DNA from: Chloroflexota bacterium
Lineage (GTDB): Bacteria; Chloroflexota; Anaerolineae; JAAYZQ01
Assembly: GCA_018606645.1 (NCBI GenBank)
Contig: JAGVRI010000017.1
Location: 29,263-93,262, forward strand
Reading direction: 5' to 3'
Length of the DNA: 64,000 nt
Part shown: positions 51,014 through 60,018 of the stretch, piece by piece
Layout of the letters: the number at the start of each line of letters is the position of its first letter
Numbering within the stretch: the first letter of the stretch is position 1
Program-made: the position numbers and the translations under genes
Notes under the pieces: model-generated
Databases searched by the model: none
What the model was told of the DNA's origin: nothing
The model's input: the letters and a program-made list of their open reading frames with translations, nothing else

Positions 51014-52469
51014 GCAACGGCGAATCGAACAGGTCATCCGTTGGCTTGCCCAGCAAGGGACCGCCGTCTATCTGGTGGGCGGTTGCGTCCGGGACCGACT
51101 GCTCGGACGTCCGGTCTACGACCTGGATGTGGCGGTGGATGGCGACGGCTTGCTCCTGGCTCGTCGCCTGGCGAACCATTTTCGGGGCGCTTATTACGCC
51201 CTGGACCAAGCCCGCGGCACCGGCCGGGCCATTCTGTCGCTGGATGGGGGGAAGCGGCTGGTGGTGGACGTGGCCCGGTTTCGGGGACCGACCCTGGCCG
51301 CCGACCTGGCCGATCGCGATTTCACGATCAATGCCCTGGCCGTCGATCTCGGCGCTCCCGATCAGGTGATCGATCTACACCACGGTCTGGACCACCTCCA
51401 GGCCCGTCTGATCCATCCGGTCTCTCCGGCCAGCATCCGCAACGATCCGGTGCGCGCCCTGCGCGCCATTCGGCTGGCGGCAGAACTGGGGTTTGAGCTG
51501 AGCGGGGAAACCGAAGCATTGATCCGAAGCGAGGCTCCGGGGCTGGCCCACGTCTCGGGCGAACGTATCCGGGACGAGCTGGTGCGCCTGCTGGCGTTGC
51601 CCGATGCGGCATCTTCCCTGACGCGTCTCGATGCGTTGGGCGTACTCACGGTTCTCTTCCCTGAACTGGAGCCGTTGCGCGGCTTGAGACAGCCTCCGCC
51701 TCATTATCTCGATGCATTGTCCCATTCGGTGGAGACGGTTCGGGCATTGGAGACTCTATTCCCCGAACGCCAGGGAGATGACATGCCATCTCCCGCATTT
51801 CCTCCTGCGTTGGAAGCGCTGACCCCCTTTGCCGGTCGGTTGTGGGACCACCTCCGCGCCCCGGTGAACGGCGGCCGGGCTCGCCAGGTGATGCTCAAGC
51901 TGACCGCCCTGCTCCATGATGTGGGCAAGTCGGCGACATGCACCGTGGACGCCGATGGGCGCCCCCATTTTCGCGGCCACCACGTCCTGGGGACCAAGAC
52001 CATGGTCCAGGTGTTGCAGCGGCTCCGTTTCACCAAGGCGGAGGTGCACCTGGGGGAAATTGTGGTCCGAAACCACATGCGGCCTCTGCTCCTCACCAAA
52101 CAGGAAAGCGTTTCGTCGAGTGCGGTGTACCGTTTCTTCCGGGACACGGGGGAGGCCGGCGTGGATGTCCTGATCCATGCCCTGGCCGACCACCAGGCCA
52201 CCTATGCACCCGGAGAGGACGAATCCCATTGGCAAGGGCTGGTCATGTTGACGGCGCGGATGCTTTCGGACTACTGGGAACGTCACGCCGAACGGGTGGC
52301 TCCCCCGCCCCTGATCGACGGGTACGATCTGCTGCGCGAGTTCGGCTTGCAGCCCGGTCCCCACATTGGAGAGCTGCTGGAAGCGGTGCGGGAGGCCCAG
52401 GTCAGTGGCCAGGTGCGCACCCGTGAAGAGGCGCTGGAGCTGGTCAGAAAACAGCTTTCTGGACGGTGA
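50988..52469 (+). CDS. cca: CCA-adding enzyme / poly(A) polymerase family with HD domain
   Basis: 493 residues. The nucleotidyltransferase motif is YLVGGCVRDRLLGRPVYDLD, followed by DRDFTINAL and the RNA-binding RNDPVRALRAIRLAAELGF. A C-terminal HD phosphohydrolase domain shows LTALLHDVGKSAT and FRGHHVLG. It adds or repairs the 3'-terminal CCA of tRNAs. The ATG at 50988 overlaps korC by 26 bases; GTG 50994 and an upstream TTG are alternatives. The tmRNA gene in this window lacks an encoded CCA, so this activity is needed for it. Confidence 0.9.
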   Translation: MAVNRSAPEQRRIEQVIRWLAQQGTAVYLVGGCVRDRLLGRPVYDLDVAVDGDGLLLARRLANHFRGAYYALDQARGTGRAILSLDGGKRLVVDVARFRGPTLAADLADRDFTINALAVDLGAPDQVIDLHHGLDHLQARLIHPVSPASIRNDPVRALRAIRLAAELGFELSGETEALIRSEAPGLAHVSGERIRDELVRLLALPDAASSLTRLDALGVLTVLFPELEPLRGLRQPPPHYLDALSHSVETVRALETLFPERQGDDMPSPAFPPALEALTPFAGRLWDHLRAPVNGGRARQVMLKLTALLHDVGKSATCTVDADGRPHFRGHHVLGTKTMVQVLQRLRFTKAEVHLGEIVVRNHMRPLLLTKQESVSSSAVYRFFRDTGEAGVDVLIHALADHQATYAPGEDESHWQGLVMLTARMLSDYWERHAERVAPPPLIDGYDLLREFGLQPGPHIGELLEAVREAQVSGQVRTREEALELVRKQLSGR

Positions 52470-52475
52470 GGCTCC

Positions 52476-53516
52476 TCAGGCTTGTCGTCCTACCAGCGAG
52501 GCGGCCAGTTCCACCAGCAGCGATCGAGCCTCAGGGGCGATGGGCATCTGTTCCAGGCTGTGAAGAGCCTGGTGATAGTACTGATCGGCCATCTCCTCCG
52601 CATACCGGCGGGCATCCACTTGATCCAGGATCTCCAGGGCTGCCCGAATCTCGGTCTCATGCAGCGGGCCGGGATGGGCGTACAGTTCCATCAGTTGGTG
52701 GGCCAGGTCGCGCTTCTCTGGGTGGTTGAGCGCATAGACGATGGGGAGGGTCTTTTTCCTGTCTCGGATGTCGGTCGCAGCCGATTTGCCGGTGGTTCGT
52801 TCATCGCCCCAGATGCCCAGGATGTCATCCTGGATCTGAAAGGCCATTCCCAGGTATTCACCGAAACGGTGGTAGCCTTCGAGTTGGGCTTTGTCCTCGG
52901 TGGCCACCATCGCTCCTAACAGCGTGGAAGCAGCGAACAGGTGGGCGGTCTTGCGCTGGATCATGGCCAGATACTGATTGAGGTCCACGTTCAGAAGCTG
53001 CTCGAATGCCATGTCGAAAAACTGGCCCTCGCACAAGGCCAGGCATGCCTGATCCAGGGCGAAGGTAGCGGCCTGACATTGAGCTGGGGGGATGCCTCGT
53101 GCATTCAGGCGATCCAGGGCCAGGCGAGCCAGCACGAATAGCCCATCGCCGACATTGATGGCGTGAGCGATTCCCCAGACATCCCATACGGTGCGCCGTC
53201 CGCGGCGGTACCGGCTACTATCCTGGATGTCATCATGGACCAGGGAAAAGTTGTGGACCAGTTCCAGGGCGGCAGCGACCGGCAGCGCCTGCCATGGATC
53301 GCCGCCGGCCGCCTGGCAGCAGAGAAGACAGAGCACCGGGCGAAGTCGTTTCCCACCGCTGGCCCGCACCGGTTGCAGATGGTCATCCACCCAACCCAGA
53401 TGATAGCGCATCATCCCGTAGTAGGGCTCGAGGCCCTGGCAGGAGGTTTGGACGATCTCCTGCAGCTCTGCCTCAATCCATGGCAGGAACCGGTCCAGTG
53501 CTTGCCGCAAACTCAT
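52476..53516 (-). CDS. Polyprenyl (geranylgeranyl-type) diphosphate synthase
   Basis: 346 residues. First Asp-rich motif DDIQD in LVHDDIQDSSRYRRGRRTVW (a DDxxD with two-residue spacing and no insertion), second QDDILGIWGD. The residues before the first motif (ALELVHNFSLVHDD) suggest a mid-chain product such as GGPP, but length control cannot be read safely. It condenses IPP onto allylic diphosphates. It is 39 bases after the IPP isomerase gene and co-directional. Confidence 0.88.
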   Translation of the reverse strand: MSLRQALDRFLPWIEAELQEIVQTSCQGLEPYYGMMRYHLGWVDDHLQPVRASGGKRLRPVLCLLCCQAAGGDPWQALPVAAALELVHNFSLVHDDIQDSSRYRRGRRTVWDVWGIAHAINVGDGLFVLARLALDRLNARGIPPAQCQAATFALDQACLALCEGQFFDMAFEQLLNVDLNQYLAMIQRKTAHLFAASTLLGAMVATEDKAQLEGYHRFGEYLGMAFQIQDDILGIWGDERTTGKSAATDIRDRKKTLPIVYALNHPEKRDLAHQLMELYAHPGPLHETEIRAALEILDQVDARRYAEEMADQYYHQALHSLEQMPIAPEARSLLVELAASLVGRQA

Positions 53517-53555
53517 GGAAACATCCTCCTGGTAAACGACCGCTGCCTGGCTCGG

Positions 53556-54620
53556 TCATGCGTCCGGGGCTGGCTGGCTGCCACCAGGATTCCTGCCCGG
53601 CCCGACCCATCGCAGGGCAGGAGTGCCCTTCAACGCCTCGATGCGGGTGATGCCCAGGCAGAACATCACCGTTCGCAATACGTCGGCCATTTCGGCGGCC
53701 AGGTCGGCCACCGCCTCAGCCGAAACGGCGGCGGCCTTCAAGAAGGGGCCGGCCAGCCCTCCGAGGTCGGCGCCCAGGGCGAGCACCTTGGCCACGTCCA
53801 TTCCGCTGCGCAGGCCGCCGCTGCCGATCAGCGGTGTGTTGGGCAAGGTGGCCCGCACTTCCCTCAAGGCTTCAGCGGTGGGGATGCCCCAGTCGGCGAA
53901 TTCGGCGCACAGGCGGCGCCGTCGTTCGGTGGGGGCGCGGTACATTTCCACCTGGCTCCAGGAAGTGCCGCCGGCGCCGGCCACATCAATGGCGGTCACG
54001 CCGGCCTCGACCAGGCGGCGGGCCACCTGACCGGAAATCCCCCATCCGACCTCCTTGACCACCACCGGGACCGTCAGCGTGCGGCAGACCGTCTCGATCT
54101 TGCCCAACAGCCCGCGCCAGTCCACATTTCCGTCCACCTGCAGGGCCTCCTGAAGGGGATTGAGGTGCAGGATAAGAGCATCGGCCTGCACCAGATCAAC
54201 GGCCCGCTGGCAATCCTCAGCGCCCAGACCCACGTTGAGCTGGACGGCTCCCAGATTGGCAAAGAGGAGGATATCGGGCGCCAGATGTCGCACCCGAAAC
54301 GTATCCAGCCACTGGGGCGCTTCCAGGGCGACGCGCATCGAGCCCAACCCCATGGCAATGCCCATCGCCTGAGCGCCTTCGGCCAGGTGATAATTGATGC
54401 GTTGCGCCTCGGCGGTGCCGCCGGTCATGGACGAGATCAGCAATGGGAGCCGCAGCTTTTTCCCCAAGAACTCGGTCGTCAAGTCTACCTGGTCGAGGGA
54501 GATTTCGGGGAGCGCATTGGGCACGAACCGGTACTCTTCCAGACCGGTGGTAAGCCGGGGGAAACGCACATCCTTTTCCAGATTGATGCGTAGATGCTCC
54601 CCTTTTCGCTGTTCGGTCAT
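53556..54620 (-). CDS. fni: Type 2 isopentenyl-diphosphate delta-isomerase
   Basis: 354 residues. FMN enzyme of the TIM-barrel type: [20 protein letters not shown] at the N terminus, [27 protein letters not shown], and the C-terminal phosphate/FMN-binding [20 protein letters not shown]. It interconverts IPP and DMAPP. Type 2 enzymes are common in archaea and in Chloroflexota, Firmicutes and Cyanobacteria. It precedes the prenyl synthase, so the pair supplies prenyl chains, perhaps for the reductase at 55123. Confidence 0.93.
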   Translation of the reverse strand: MTEQRKGEHLRINLEKDVRFPRLTTGLEEYRFVPNALPEISLDQVDLTTEFLGKKLRLPLLISSMTGGTAEAQRINYHLAEGAQAMGIAMGLGSMRVALEAPQWLDTFRVRHLAPDILLFANLGAVQLNVGLGAEDCQRAVDLVQADALILHLNPLQEALQVDGNVDWRGLLGKIETVCRTLTVPVVVKEVGWGISGQVARRLVEAGVTAIDVAGAGGTSWSQVEMYRAPTERRRRLCAEFADWGIPTAEALREVRATLPNTPLIGSGGLRSGMDVAKVLALGADLGGLAGPFLKAAAVSAEAVADLAAEMADVLRTVMFCLGITRIEALKGTPALRWVGPGRNPGGSQPAPDA

Positions 54621-54711
54621 CTCGTCCTCGCAACTTTCGCTCGGCTCAGGTGTTGTACTTGTTCGTGAGATGTGCGAATCTTACCAGGGCTGATGGAGAA
54701 TGTCAAGCAAG

Positions 54712-54740
54712 TTGACAAACTCGACCACACCTGCTACAAT
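54712..54740 (+). promoter_or_regulatory. Promoter of the acyl carrier protein gene
   Basis: TTGACA (54712-54717) and TACAAT (54735-54740), 17-base spacer; near consensus. Confidence 0.7.
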
Positions 54741-54793
54741 GGCGCAAACGAAGGCATTGGACGTTCATGCAATCTTTCCAGGAGGTCAAAACC

Positions 54794-55039
54794 ATGGGCG
54801 ATCTTTTTGAGCAAGTCAAGGAAATCATTGTCGAGCAGTTGGGGGTCGATCCGGCCAAGGTCACGCTGGATGCCCGCTTCCGCGAGGACCTGGAGGCCGA
54901 TTCTCTGGACCTGGTCGAGCTGATCATGAAGTTCGAGGATGTGTTCGGCGGCGAAATCTCGGACGAAGACGCCCAGAAGATCAAGACAGTGGGACAGGCC
55001 GTCGAGTATCTGAAGGCGCGGATGGGGGCGGGTGCGTAA
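54794..55039 (+). CDS. acpP: Acyl carrier protein
   Basis: 81 residues, acidic. The phosphopantetheine attachment serine is in [12 protein letters not shown], preceded by RFREDL. The N terminus [20 protein letters not shown] is standard. It carries acyl chains in fatty acid synthesis. AGGAGGTC precedes the ATG at 54794. It has its own strong promoter and a hairpin behind it. No fatty acid synthase genes are adjacent. Confidence 0.95.
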   Translation: MGDLFEQVKEIIVEQLGVDPAKVTLDARFREDLEADSLDLVELIMKFEDVFGGEISDEDAQKIKTVGQAVEYLKARMGAGA

Positions 55040-55067
55040 TCGTTCCATTCGTTGATTCACGGTAAGG

Positions 55068-55105
55068 CGCGCTGGGGAACGACCGTCGGGACGTTCCCCA
55101 GCGCG
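55068..55105 (+). terminator. 14-bp hairpin after the ACP gene
   Basis: CGCGCTGGGGAACG pairs with CGTTCCCCAGCGCG around a 10-base loop. There is no T tract after it, so it could be an RNA-end-protecting or partial-termination structure before the reductase gene 18 bases later. Confidence 0.5.
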
Positions 55106-55122
55106 TCTGTGTAGGAGGTTGG

Positions 55123-56421
55123 GTGGTCTCGATCGATCCGGCCCGATGTGCGGTCTGCGGGGGGTGTGTCAGTCTCTGTCCGGTGAATGCCCTTTATCTC
55201 GCCGAAACGAGATTGATCATTGACCCCTCGTGCATCGAATGTGGTCAGTGTGTACCCGCCTGTCCCATGGGCGCCCTTGCGATGGAGGCTGGAAGGCGAC
55301 CGGTCTCAGGGGGCGCGTCGCTGGGCCGGCGTTATGATCTCGTGGTGGTCGGCGCCGGTCCCGGAGGGGCAACCGCTGCCTGGCAGGCAGCCGAACTGGG
55401 CCTTTCGGTCCTCCTGGTGGAAAAGCGACAGGAGATCGGCTCTCCCGTGCGCTGCGCGGAAGGGGTGCCGGCCGGTGCTCTGGCCGAATTCCTGGAGCCT
55501 GATCCGGTCTGGATCTCGGCCCGTGTGGACCGCGCCCAGATCGTGGCCATGGCCGATGGCAAGGTGGTCCAGCGCTGGCAGGGAAGCGGGGGAGCCGGCT
55601 ATGTGCTGGAACGGCGCGTATTTGATCGGATGCTGGCCGAGCGAGCCGCCCAGGCGGGCGGCACGGTGCAGGTCAAGACTTCGGTGACCGGTCTGATCCA
55701 GGAAGATGGTCGAGTGGGTGGGGTGGTGGTCGAGTGGCAGGGTCGGCGGTTCGAGGTCGAGGCTTCGGTGGTGATCGCGGCCGACGGCGTCGAATCTCGC
55801 GTCGGGGCCTGGGCCGGTCTCTCCCCCCAGCTCCGATTGTCGGACACGATGGTGTGTGCCCAGTACCTCCTGGCGGGAATTGACTGGCCGGCGGATTGTC
55901 TGGGTTACTGGATTGACGAAGAGGTGGCTCCGGGCGGGTATGCCTGGGTATTCCCCAAGGGAGAAGGGCGGGCGAATGTGGGGCTGGGGGTGCAGGCCGA
56001 TTGCGCCCGGCAGACGGCGTTGACCTATTTGAACCGATTTGTTGAGCGGGAGCCTGCCCTGGCGATCGGCAGCCCAGTCAGCCTGATCGCCGGCAATGTG
56101 CCGGTCACCCTGGCCGGTTCGCCATTGGTGACCCACGGTCTGATGCTGGTGGGAGATGCGGCCCGGCAAGTCGATCCGTTGACCGGAGGGGGGATCATCC
56201 AGGCGATGATGGCCGGTCGGATGGCGGCCCGGGTGGCGGCGGCTGCCCTGGAATCTGGGGATGTTTCCCGGCAGAGTCTGGCTGAATACCAGCGGCAGTA
56301 CGAGCAGACCCTGGGTCGGCGGCAGGCGCGCAACTACCGGCTCCGGGAGCGGTTCCCGCCGGGCCAACGAACCAACCCCGATTTTGTGCGCCTGTTCGCT
56401 GTGGCGGCCGGCGGCCAATAG
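55123..56421 (+). CDS. Ferredoxin-fused geranylgeranyl reductase-family flavoprotein
   Basis: 432 residues. The first 60 residues hold two 4Fe-4S motifs (CAVCGGCVSLCP and CIECGQCVPACP). The FAD domain follows: DLVVVGAGPGGATAAWQAAE, EKRQEIGSPVRCAEGV, IAADGVESRVGAWAG and the second FAD motif LMLVGDAARQVDPLTGGGI. GGR-family proteins reduce double bonds of prenyl chains (lipids, quinones, chlorophyll tails) using ferredoxin. The in-built ferredoxin suggests direct electron supply. AGGAGG places the start at GTG 55123. fni and the prenyl synthase are 500 bases away on the other strand. Confidence 0.85.
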   Translation: MVSIDPARCAVCGGCVSLCPVNALYLAETRLIIDPSCIECGQCVPACPMGALAMEAGRRPVSGGASLGRRYDLVVVGAGPGGATAAWQAAELGLSVLLVEKRQEIGSPVRCAEGVPAGALAEFLEPDPVWISARVDRAQIVAMADGKVVQRWQGSGGAGYVLERRVFDRMLAERAAQAGGTVQVKTSVTGLIQEDGRVGGVVVEWQGRRFEVEASVVIAADGVESRVGAWAGLSPQLRLSDTMVCAQYLLAGIDWPADCLGYWIDEEVAPGGYAWVFPKGEGRANVGLGVQADCARQTALTYLNRFVEREPALAIGSPVSLIAGNVPVTLAGSPLVTHGLMLVGDAARQVDPLTGGGIIQAMMAGRMAARVAAAALESGDVSRQSLAEYQRQYEQTLGRRQARNYRLRERFPPGQRTNPDFVRLFAVAAGGQ

Positions 56422-56494
56422 CCGGCGCTGTCGCTTTGGGAAATGGAACCCCGGATGATTCCACAGGGCCGGCGTCTGGCACATCCGTTGAGCC

Positions 56495-57151
56495 ATGGGT
56501 GCACAGACTGAGCCGATGGTCCCGATCTCGGTCAGCGCCATTGTCCTGGCAGGGGGACAGAGTTCCAGGTTCGGCCGGGACAAGTCGCTTCTGGTGCTGG
56601 ACGGACAGCCTCTCCTGGCCCAGATCGTGGACCGGCTGGCTACGTTGAGCGACGACCTGATCGTCGTGACCAATCGCCCGGAACGGTACCATGCCCTGTC
56701 GTTGCCGGTGCGTCTGTTGCCGGATGAGCGACCCGGCGAGGGTTCTCTGATGGGCATCTACTCCGGATTGAAGGCGGCCCGGCATTCCCATGCGCTGGTG
56801 GTGGCCTGCGACATGCCCTTCCTGAACCTGGCGCTGCTGCGCTATATGATCGGCCTGGCGGAAGGTTATGATGTGGTCATTCCCCGCGTGGAGGGACTAT
56901 TGGAGCCGCTCCACGCCATTTATGGCAAGGCCTGCTTGCCGGCGATGGGCCGTTTGCTGGAACAGGGACAGCGCCAGATCATTGCCTTCTTTCACGAGGT
57001 ACGGGTATGCTACGTGGAGGAGGAGGTGGTGGACCGATTCGATCCCCAGCACCTCTCGCTCATCAACATCAATACCCGTCAGGATTGGGAACGAGTTCAA
57101 CAGCTCCTGGGGGCAGACCTGGAGGCAAGGGCTTCTCAGGAGCACGGGTAG
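56495..57151 (+). CDS. mobA: Molybdenum cofactor guanylyltransferase
   Basis: 218 residues. Nucleotidyltransferase motif SAIVLAGGQSSRFGRDKSLL, donor-binding DERPGEGSLMGIYSGL, the metal site VVACDMPFLN and the C-terminal NINTRQDWERV are typical of MobA. It attaches GMP to molybdopterin to form the bis-MGD precursor. The hydroxylases in this window use the XDH type of cofactor, usually modified as cytosine dinucleotide by the related MocA, so MobA more likely serves other enzymes, but MobA/MocA discrimination is not certain here. Confidence 0.88.
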   Translation: MGAQTEPMVPISVSAIVLAGGQSSRFGRDKSLLVLDGQPLLAQIVDRLATLSDDLIVVTNRPERYHALSLPVRLLPDERPGEGSLMGIYSGLKAARHSHALVVACDMPFLNLALLRYMIGLAEGYDVVIPRVEGLLEPLHAIYGKACLPAMGRLLEQGQRQIIAFFHEVRVCYVEEEVVDRFDPQHLSLININTRQDWERVQQLLGADLEARASQEHG

Positions 57152-57199
57152 GGGGTCGTGTCGCCACTTCCGGCAGCTTGACGTACACCCGACCGGGAA

Positions 57200-58564
57200 T
57201 CAGTACTGGTAGCAACTGCCGCCGATGAACTCGCGCAGGTGCGAGGTCGGTGGGATGGCTTGTTCGTCTTCCGCTTCGATGGGAGCCACGGCGTTCAGCA
57301 GTTCATATATCCGTTGGGCGCGGGTCCAGGCATCCACCCGCAGCGGATCGCCCTGGTACTCTTGAGCCCACCGCGCGAAATGATCGAGCAGGCGACGGCG
57401 CATCACCGGAAGTTCGTATGGCAGCGCCCCGTTGATAATGAAATCCGCCGTATTCACATAGGGGAAGATGTTGTGCATCTCGCTGCTGCGGACATAATGC
57501 CAATGTTCCAGGGTCCGCCGGGGCTCATAGGCTCGATAGCTGGCGTCGCGAACGATGCGCCGCATCAGCCTCAGGTCGGTCCAGCGGATCATTCGACCAT
57601 CAGGCCCCTTCATCTGCAATAGCGTCTCAATATACAACCGGAACTTGTGCTCCTCGGCGATGTCCTGAGTCATCGGCGGGTAGAACCCGTGCAGGCTATC
57701 GAGCAGGAGGAGGTCTCCTGGACCAAGGCGCAAGAGGGTGGCGCGGTCCTGGCGCTTGCCGGTCTTGAAATCGTAACGGGGAACCCATACCTCTTCTCCG
57801 GCGATCAGACGCGCCAGATGCTCGTTCAGCAGGGCCAGGTCGAGGGCCTGAGGCGTCTCAAAGTCATAGTCGCCGAACTCGTCCCTGGGATGGAGCTCCA
57901 GGTCCAGGAAATAGTGGTCCGCATTGAGGGGAACCACGCCCTGGCCGGCCTGGGCCAGGCGTTGCCTGAGCTTGATCAACGTGGTGGTCTTGCCCGAAGA
58001 GGAGGGGCCGGCGATGATGACCATGCGGAGCTGGTCCCGCCGCTCCATGATCAGTTGGGCGGCCGTGTCGATCTCTTCTTCGTAACAGCGATCGGATTCC
58101 TGGACGATCTGAGCGAACTCGCCCTGAAGGATGCGGGCATTCAACCGATCGACGGTGTGGAGATCGTGATCGACCGACCAGCGCAACACCTCATAGATTT
58201 TGCGCCAGGGGATGTTGCCCGATTCGCGGTAGCCCCGCCCCGCCTTTTCGCGGCGCAATCGGGCCCGCTCTTCGCGGTAGAGGATATAGGCCTTGGCTAC
58301 CTTGGCATGCCCGTTTTCGATCAGGACCTTTTCGACCAGGTCCTGAATCTCTTCTACGGTGGGATGCCGGCCCGGCGGGATGGTTCTCTCCAGGAGTTCA
58401 ACCACCTGACGGGTCAGGCCCTCGGCAATGGTCCGGTCCCGTCCACCTACGGCCACCGCCGCGCGGTAGATAGCGTTGGTGATGCGCTCCGGGGTGAACG
58501 GGACGACCTCTCCCGTTCGTTTGACGACGTGGGTGATGCTTGGGCTTGGTTTCACATCCTGCAC
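57200..58564 (-). CDS. ATP-cone domain fused to uridine kinase-like P-loop domain
   Basis: 454 residues. Residues 10-100 form an ATP-cone (VVKRTGEVVPFTPERITNAI, then LIENGHAKVAKAYILYREER), as in ribonucleotide reductase regulators. Residues about 180-400 are a uridine kinase/phosphoribulokinase-like domain with P-loop IIAGPSSSGKTTTLIKL, Asp-rich NADHYFLDLELHPRDEFGDY and LLLLDSLHGFYPPM. It probably phosphorylates a nucleoside or sugar and is allosterically tuned by ATP/dATP (inference). Start: GTG 58564 with GGAGG 8 bases upstream. Plain Udk proteins lack the ATP-cone. Confidence 0.8.
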   Translation of the reverse strand: MQDVKPSPSITHVVKRTGEVVPFTPERITNAIYRAAVAVGGRDRTIAEGLTRQVVELLERTIPPGRHPTVEEIQDLVEKVLIENGHAKVAKAYILYREERARLRREKAGRGYRESGNIPWRKIYEVLRWSVDHDLHTVDRLNARILQGEFAQIVQESDRCYEEEIDTAAQLIMERRDQLRMVIIAGPSSSGKTTTLIKLRQRLAQAGQGVVPLNADHYFLDLELHPRDEFGDYDFETPQALDLALLNEHLARLIAGEEVWVPRYDFKTGKRQDRATLLRLGPGDLLLLDSLHGFYPPMTQDIAEEHKFRLYIETLLQMKGPDGRMIRWTDLRLMRRIVRDASYRAYEPRRTLEHWHYVRSSEMHNIFPYVNTADFIINGALPYELPVMRRRLLDHFARWAQEYQGDPLRVDAWTRAQRIYELLNAVAPIEAEDEQAIPPTSHLREFIGGSCYQY

Positions 58565-58631
58565 CGATTGGGCCTCCGATCAACGGCGTAAACATAAGAG
58601 GGGAGCAGAAACCTTCCACTCCCCTCCCGTG

Positions 58632-59032
58632 TGGAGATGGCGGGAGTCGAACCCGCGTCCAGAGAATTCGGACCAGGACATCCTACAAGCTTAGTTAACC
58701 TTTTGCTCTTGCCTGGTAGCCGCCGGTTAACAGGCTGCTATCCAGGCCAGCCGATGCGAGGCGCATGGTCTCCTCGCCTCTGGTCCCACGTATCGGCGTC
58801 GGTGGGAGGGCACCTCCGGTTTCCTGTCGCCTGCCGATCTTCCCCCCGGAGGCGGGAAAGGGCAGACGTGATCGTCAAGCGATCAAGCTTTCGCCTTGCC
58901 GATTACGCAGCAAGCGCGAGAGCGGGTTGAGTGCGCTGCTTGGCACTTTTGTTTTGCCCGTTTTTGACGCGGCCCGGGCGCCTCGGCTTGCAGTCCTAGC
59001 CCAGCCTCCCCTGTCGAAACCGTTTCATCCCC
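58632..59032 (-). ncRNA. ssrA: tmRNA (ssrA)
   Basis: The 5' end reads GGGGATGAAACGGTTTCGAC and pairs with the 3' end CATCTCC. The T arm GGCGGGAGTCGAACCCGCG is the complement of a tRNA-like TPsiC arm (minus strand). The 3' side ends CTCCA-CAC, so CCA is not encoded. The tag frame (58903-58944) is read as AKQRTQPALALAA followed by TAA. It rescues stalled ribosomes with SmpB. The total is about 400 nucleotides including pseudoknot stems, for example near 58765-58860. The first residue of the tag is my best guess. Confidence 0.93.
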
Positions 59033-59051
59033 AGGCTGGATTGCCAAATAT

Positions 59052-59080
59052 ATTATAGCACAAGAACTCGGAATTTTCAA
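59052..59080 (-). promoter_or_regulatory. Promoter of tmRNA
   Basis: Minus strand TTGAAA (59075-59080) and consensus TATAAT (59052-59057), 17-base spacer. The start near 59045 is about 12 bases before the mature 5' end. Confidence 0.7.
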
Positions 59081-59259
59081 GCACCAAATTGCCCGGTGCA
59101 GGGCCAAATCCGGCGCCCGGTGGAAGGGGGGCTTGAGCTGGAACGGAATCCCAAAGAACGCGGCGAACGCTTCCACCCCCTGAAAATAGATAGCGATTGT
59201 TGTAGATTGACGAATTGACACGGGCATCATCAGGACCAGCCCGACGATTTGTCCGCCCT

Positions 59260-59330
59260 CCGGCACGTTCGCCCGCCGCTGGAAGCGGCGGGCTCCGCCA
59301 ACTAAGCCCCGTTCGGGGCTGGCAGACAGC
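59260..59330. other. Clustered hairpins of unknown role
   Basis: GCCCGCCGCT-GGA-AGCGGCGGGC (59271-59293) and GCCCC-GTTC-GGGGC (59306-59319) lie side by side, followed by CCGGCAGGGC. The rest of the gap 59081-59717 has a dispersed CATTCTCATCCTTCGTGGCA element at about 59465-59500 and no gene. Confidence 0.5.
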
Positions 59331-59717
59331 CGGCAGGGCTTGGTTGACTGAGCCGGATGGTTCACCATGGGGGCGAGGGCGCTGGCCTGGCTCATGATTC
59401 AGGGTCCAACTGGCCGGGTCGGCTATGTCCGGTTCCATTTGTTAAGATCCCGCAGCCGCCGGCTTTTGGGCATTCTCATCCTTCGTGGCACCCTATGGGC
59501 ATGGTATGTGCTTTGCCACCAGGGAGAGCGGTCAGTTGGGCAGGGTTCCTTGCCTCGGATCTGGGACACTCACTGTCAGAAAAATTGTACATGATGGGCC
59601 CGATTACGACCCTTTTGATAGGTCTTTTCCACACATTTTAGACAAATTTGGGCATAATGATAGGGTTGGAAGTCTGTACCAGACGAATTGACATCGAATG
59701 ACGAGGAGTAACCAATC

Positions 59718-59963
59718 ATGACCATTGCTTTTTGTCCCGACTGCGAGGAAGGGATCAACTTCAGGGTCAAGCCCAAGTTAGGCCAGCGGCTGACCTGTCC
59801 CCACTGCGATGCTGACCTGGAAGTGATCAACCTTTCTCCACTGGAGCTGGATTGGGCGTACGAAGAGCCCGACATGGAATGGGAAGACGAAGAGGAGTGG
59901 GAAGAAGAGGAAGAGGAAGACTGGGACGAGGAAGAGGAAGAGGAAGAAGAGGAAGATTTCTAG
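59718..59963 (+). CDS. lysW: LysW-like amino-group carrier protein with long acidic tail
   Basis: 81 residues. The zinc ribbon has C6, C9, C27 and C30 (FCPDCEEGINF, LTCPHCDADLEV), followed by VINLSPLELDWAYEE, the LysW pattern. In LysW the C terminus ends EDWGE, and its last glutamate side chain carries the amino acid substrate. Here a tail of 33 residues (49-81) has 27 Asp/Glu, contains one EEDWDEE and ends EEDF. GAGGAGTAACC precedes the ATG. No lysine/arginine pathway genes follow; the next genes encode an aminomutase and an ATP-grasp ligase. Confidence 0.85.
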   Translation: MTIAFCPDCEEGINFRVKPKLGQRLTCPHCDADLEVINLSPLELDWAYEEPDMEWEDEEEWEEEEEEDWDEEEEEEEEEDF

Positions 59964-60018
59964 CCAACTCGAACCGCTGTTTCATTGAGCCAATTGGCCT
60001 CAGGCCGTACTCTGCAGT

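Noticed and set aside
58631..58930. Small open frame beginning MEMAGVEPASREFGPG
   Set aside because: It is a translation across the tmRNA 3' end, a well-known artefact.
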